Of a stretch of DNA of 64,000 bases, positions 59,327 to 64,000 are shown piece after piece. Made by a program: the position numbers and the translations under genes. The stretch comes from Melieria omissa (Eukaryota > Arthropoda > Insecta > Diptera > Ulidiidae): NCBI GenBank assembly GCA_963971225.1, contig OZ020269.1, positions 17,730,921 through 17,794,920 of the forward strand, given 5' to 3'. Below the pieces are notes generated by a model. That model did no database searches. It worked only from the letters and a program-made list of their open reading frames with translations, and had not been told where the DNA came from. Within the stretch, counting starts at the first letter, position 1; each line of letters begins with the position of its first letter.

Positions 59327-61717
59327 GTTGTGTGGATCACAAAGAAAGAATAAAATTTGGAAAAAAATAAATATTTTTTTTTTAAATTAGAAAAGTAGAC
59401 AAAAGTGTAAAAGTCAAAGTTTTAGTCCCTAAGGTATTTTTTTTAAATATTTGTCAGTCAGCAAGAGCAGAGTGAGAAAAGAAAGACCAAATAAATCCAA
59501 ACAGAATCAAGCAATATAAGGTCTTATGACGCCTTGAAGTGCCTATGTCTCTTTCTAGTCTCTACAGCTTGAAAGGTCTGAGATAAGTCCAGTCAACAAT
59601 GGGATGTTGCTGTTAGGCTTACAACTTTTCTAAGAAAGTTCCCATAGTGTCTGGATCTGGTTAGTCGAAGCGTTGTAAAGCTAAGCGCCTCCGATAACTT
59701 ATGATCCAGAACTCTACCTCCTAAAGAAGCGAAAGCCAAAACACACATTCTTGCGCTGCCCCCAAGTATACATTCAAATTTAAAAAATAAAGATAATCTA
59801 TCATATACTGAAGATTTAAATGAAAAATTGCTTAAACGTGATCGTTGAAAGTTAAGCGGAATTAAAGAAAATGAATAAACTTTCTTCACAACTAAAACTT
59901 CAACTGGGCCACACAACCTCTGTGAAGTTCAATGCTCAAATTTCGCTGCAAGGCAAGAAATTTAAAAAAGCAACAACAAAATACATATCTCGCTCCAGCT
60001 GTAAGGTCACAAAAGACCCAAAGGAGATATGAAAAATCAATTTAGAAATCGATTTTCGTTATTGTTGAACCATGTTACTGAAATATTTTCCCAATTTTTT
60101 CCCCTTTAAATAATTTGTATTTACATTAAAAATTTCTTTTTTAGTTTGAGTGGCATTTCGACAAAATTTCTCACACCCAATTGAATTGAACAATTTGAAC
60201 TTTGTATTGTGTGCAGCGTGAAGAAGCATGAATTACGTTGCAGCAACTGTTAATCTCCGAATCCACACTCACACACAGATGGAGACACTCCCCGAGCACA
60301 AAGCCATTTCTTGTTGGTGGCTCACAGGCCGATGACACGGCGCATTGGTGTTGCCCGTTTTTCGACATCAGTTTTGTTGTTGTTTTTTTTTTAGAAATTC
60401 TATATGCATTAAGCATGAAATATTTGTTTGCGCTGGCGGCTCCCTGTTTTTGGGTATTTCTTAGTTTGAAGTGGCTGCTCGATGAATGCGTGGCATGGGA
60501 ATTTCAGAAATGCATTTTTTGGGCAAAACAGTGACACCCCTTGTGCCAGACACAGTACAAATATTTACCCATTTTAATGCGGCACCCAGAAGAAAGAATC
60601 GCATAGCAACAGCAATGAACGACGGCTGCGTTGAAGTCACCGAAAAGCGTGAAAAATGCGCGAACATTAAATAAAATTCGAATCCAATGAAATGAAATCA
60701 ATTTGCGCAACAGCGCGCACAGTGGTTAGAGTTGCTCAATAAACGAACAAATTTTTTGAATATGTTAATATTTTTGTGTGTGTAGCTTTTAGTTGCATCG
60801 AGTACTGAATTGTATAAAAAATTTTCTTCTACCTTATTTATACAATTTTGTGCCATTGTTGTGTTTGTCCGTGTTGTGTGCTCGGCTGGTCCCAGGCGCA
60901 TCGTTTGCTTTAGTTTAAATTCCATTTTGTGTCATTTCATGTTGTCGCTTTTCATGCTCAGCACATTTTACATATTTTCATTGACATTGTTGTCATGTAG
61001 TTGTTGTTGTTGTTGTATAGCTACTGCTTCTCGGCATCTCTATGTCATATTTACATATTGCCACATACGGCGGCATATTTCTCATCGCTTCTCGCCCGTT
61101 GTGTGTGTCGTCGAGCGTGTGAATGTGTCTGTGTGTGTGTGTTGGTGGTGGGAAGAAGGCGCGCAGGGACTTTACTTTGCAGCATGTTCGGCAGTTCGTA
61201 CAAATAATGTAAATTTTTCCGATTTCATTGAATTCTCACAAAGCCCAAAATCATGATTGACTTTCACATTGATGAATGCTGAGATTTTCTGCATTATTGA
61301 AATCTTTTTTTGATATTGATTTTTGTTTTGTAGGTTTGTTTCTTATTTTTTTGATAACAAATGTGCGGTTCGTGGCAAGAAGGGACTTTATTCTTATAAA
61401 TTTCAAATATTATGTTGATTTGTTTTTCAGGGCGTTAGATATTTTGCAATCATAAGGATATATATTTTTCATATCTATGAATGTTTTTCTGTTCAAGACT
61501 GTGAATATGGAGTTGTGGTATTAAAATGTTCATATGCGACAATGGAAACGTTCATGGTCCTAGTTAATGTTTCAATACTTAGTTGTCAAAGGCCTTAATT
61601 GATTTTTGTACTCGTTTGTGCATTTAGGTCCTTTTGCGGTGTCTGACTGCATTTATGTGATTTTGTTCTTTCTTACTTGTGTCGCTCTGTTTCCAGATAT
61701 CTGAAATGACTTTCTCC
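59327..61717. other. Intronic DNA, no gene recognised
   Basis: Unique sequence. TTGTTG tracts lie at about 61000-61017 and (TG)n at about 61128-61142. Overlapping low-complexity frames at 60171-61256 do not resemble known proteins. Confidence 0.35.
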
Positions 61718-61721
61718 TTAA

Positions 61722-62420
61722 GGGGGCCGATACATGTAAAATGAAGTATTTTTGGAAATTTTGTTTTTCTCGGGAATATGTTCTACAAAGCCTTTTCAAT
61801 GTATGGCTAAGAGCGTTTTCCAAAATTCTAATCCCTTCCCAGACAAAACCCAGGTAGAAGCGGCGGCGTCAGGTATAAGCCTGTCGCTTACTCAATCTTT
61901 GAGCCCGTTTATCTCGGAACCATGTTTTTCGGTATGGGCTGCGCGATTGCATGAGAACCGCTCAACCGATCGCGATGAAATTTTAACCACACCTTCGGAA
62001 GACTCATCCCTTCGATGTGAACCTACTTGTTTTTACAAATCTGCAAAAATCTCATGTTGGTGCTTGCAAATTCATCAAAACAGCTGCCCCAAATATTCAA
62101 TTTTCTGCCGTTTCCAAACAAATCACAATTTCTTTACTAAACCAGGTTCACATCGAAGCCCCAACTGCTTTTTAATTGATTTCCTTTCATTTTTCATTTG
62201 AGCCCCATACGAGCAGCGCAATCGCGCAGCGCATCAGATTGGAGGGGGTTTTTTGATCCCACGCGCCGCCGCCATCTTGGATTCTCGGGTCAAAGAAAAA
62301 ATGGAAAAAGAACCTTTAATTAGTTAATAAAAGATTAAAAACAAAAAAAAATCAATTGCCAAATTCCTTATCCCCCAAAAAAATTCTCAAAAAATACACT
62401 ATTTACATGTATCGGCCCCC
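61722..62420. mobile_element. TTAA-flanked MITE (piggyBac-like?), 699 bp
   Basis: The termini are perfect 19-bp inverted repeats, GGGGGCCGATACATGTAAA, continuing as an imperfect repeat to about 33 bp (shared GTATTTTT). TTAA is present on both sides (61718-61721 and 62421-62424), the target choice of piggyBac-type elements. The inner 650 bp encode no recognisable transposase; the open frame 61752-62201 starts at TTG and is unlikely to be translated. The GGGGG terminus differs from the CCC start of the best-known piggyBac elements, so the superfamily call is inference. Confidence 0.85.
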
Positions 62421-62424
62421 TTAA

Positions 62425-62704
62425 ACCTTAAAAAAGCTGAAATTTCCTCCTTAAAAATTTAAAAAATTTCCTAAAATTTTTCTAAATAATTTTTTTCATT
62501 ATAAACTGAGGAATTCAGCTTCTCATAAAAAAATAAAAGTATATTTTGTTTTTTTGATTGCCTTTTTATTCATTCAGCTTAAGCTTAACAACAACTTATT
62601 ATAAATAAAAACTTAGATTGTTGAAATGCGTAAACTCCCTTCATTCATTTCATGAATTCTACACTTTGAAGCATAAAGTTTGATTAAATTAAATTAGGCA
62701 CTTG
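62425..62704. other. AT-rich spacer
   Basis: A short spacer between the MITE and the second 84-bp array. Nothing is recognised. Confidence 0.4.
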
Positions 62705-64000
62705 AGCTTTCAATATTCAAAGATTCAGTGCCATTAGTGTTGTCAAATGTATACCCATCAAAATCTCTTAAACTTTCTCCTAAACATTTCTTGCTCCTAT
62801 AAATTCTCTTAAAAGGCCAAGAATCTCCCAAATTTGGGAGAAAATCTCCTAAAGTTTCTCCTAAACAATTCTTCCTCTTTAAAAATTCTCCTAAAAGCTC
62901 AAGAATCTTCTAAAGCTGGGAGAAAATTTCCTAAACATTCTCCTAAACAATTCTTCCTCCTTAAAAATTCTCATAAAAGGCCAAGAATCTCCTAAATTTA
63001 GGAGAACATCTTTTAAACTTACTCCTAAACAATTCTTCCTCCTTAAAAATTCTCATCAAAGGCCAAGAATTTTCTTTCTTTAGGAGACAATTTCCTAAAC
63101 TTCCTCCTAAACAATTCGTCCTCTTTAAAAATTCTCCTAAAAGGACAAGAATCTCCTAAATCTGGGAGAAAATCTCGAACACATTCTCCTAAAGAATTCT
63201 TCCTCCTTAAAAATTCTTTTAAAAGGCCAAAAATCTCCTAAATCTAGGAGAAAATCCTTTAAACTTACTCCTAAACAATTTTACCTCGTTAAAAATTCTC
63301 ATAAAAGGCCAAGAATCTTCTATATCTAAGAAGAAATCTCCTAAACTTCCTCCTAAACAATTCGTCCTCTTTAAAAATTCTTCTAAAAGGCCAAGAATCT
63401 CCTAAATCTGGGAGAAAATCTCTAAAACATTCTCCTAAAGAATTCTTCCTCTTTAAAAATTGTCTTAAAAAGGCAAAAATCTCCTAAATCTAGGAGAAAA
63501 GCTCCTAAAGTTTCTCCTAAACAATTCTTCTCTCTTAAAAATTCTCCTAAAAGACCAAGAATCTTCTAAATCTAGGAGGAAATCTCCTAAACTTCCTCCT
63601 AAACATAAAAGTCCAAGAATCTTCTATATCTAAGAGGAAATCTCCTAAACTTCCTCCTAAACAATTCGTCTTCTTTATTAATTAATTCTCCAAAAATGCC
63701 AAAATCTCTTAAATTTAGGAGAAAATCTCCTAAAATGTCTCCTAAAAACTCTTCCTCCCTAAAAATTCTCTTAAAAAGCCAAGAATCTCCTAAAATTAAG
63801 AGCAAATCTCCTAAACATTCTCCTAAACAATTCTTCCTCCATCAAAACTCTCCTAAAAGGCCGAAAATCTCCTAAATCTAGGAGAAAATCTATTAAACAT
63901 TCTCCTAAAGAATTCTTCCACTTTCAAAATGATTTTAAAAGGCCAAGAATCTCCTAAAGCTAGAAGGAAGTCTCCTGATCTGCCAAGACTGTGGTGTCGT
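62705..64000. repeat. 84-bp quasi-palindromic array, copy B (continues off window)
   Basis: Same unit and same leader as copy A at 40957: AGCTTTCAATATTCAA, then TCAGTG.CA.TA.TG.TGTCAAATGTAT, then the CTCCTAAA/TTTAGGAG units. About 15 diverged units are present up to the window end. Shared leader and shared orientation show that both arrays descend from one dispersed sequence, not from independent simple-repeat growth. Confidence 0.92.

Noticed and set aside
61752..62201. 149-codon frame inside the TTAA MITE as a transposase
   Set aside because: It starts at TTG, shows no DDE motifs and has no resemblance to piggyBac transposase.

Overview
The window looks like nuclear DNA of a higher fly (Diptera, Brachycera; a tephritid-type fruit fly would fit, but the species cannot be fixed from the sequence). 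Reasons: AT-rich non-coding DNA full of CAA/TTG, CA/TG and GA microsatellites, decayed mariner, Tc1, BEL/Pao and I/LOA-type retroelements, and one host coding exon split at a conserved intron position. There are no bacterial-style operons. Almost every long open frame belongs to a transposon or is chance.

Only one host protein-coding exon is recognised. It lies on the + strand at 27204-27317, with a probable 5' UTR from 26610, and encodes the conserved N-terminus of a KLF6/7-type Kruppel-like factor, the Drosophila gene luna. It ends at a phase-0 splice donor. No KLF zinc-finger exon occurs in the remaining 36.7 kb, so the window is most simply read as the 5' part of luna: upstream intron or promoter sequence, exon, and a very long downstream intron. 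The stretches without repeats (about 1.2-5.0, 18.9-21.1, 24.2-26.6, 31.5-33.6, 36-38.8, 43.0-44.9, 49.1-52.7, 55.4-57 and 59.3-61.7 kb) would be intronic or regulatory DNA of that locus.

Layout: 0.17-1.2 kb truncated mariner (-); 5.05-6.68 kb Tc1 element with paired direct repeats in its inverted repeats and two compensating frameshifts (-); 9.1-11.8 kb small tandem duplications; 11.8-12.9 kb 5'-truncated non-LTR retrotransposon (-); 13.55-18.86 kb BEL/Pao LTR retrotransposon with LTRs, tRNA-Tyr primer site and 5-bp target duplication, but with most of pol deleted (-); 21.2-22.8 kb minisatellite of about 147 bp; 22.8-24.2 kb degraded RNase H fragment and tRNA-derived SINE; 26.6-27.3 kb luna exon; 28-31.5 kb tandem duplications; 34.1-35.4 kb AT-rich tandem repeat; 38.85-39.13 kb minisatellite of about 60 bp; 40.96-42.54 kb 84-bp quasi-palindromic array; 45.0-49.1 kb hexamer satellite with a 2.46 kb core; 52.7-53.7 kb repeats, a small foldback element and a mariner MITE; 54.0-55.4 kb satellite built from a mariner transposase fragment; 57.3-58.9 kb AT-rich array interrupted by another mariner MITE; 59.09-59.32 kb solo LTR of the same BEL family; 61.72-62.42 kb TTAA-flanked MITE; 62.7-64.0 kb second copy of the 84-bp array, running off the end.

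The strongest unusual items are the dispersed 84-bp hairpin arrays with shared leader sequence, the hexamer satellite with an internal 840-912 bp higher-order duplication, the satellite made from a transposase gene fragment, and the TTAA MITE with 19-bp perfect termini. No new enzymatic system is visible.
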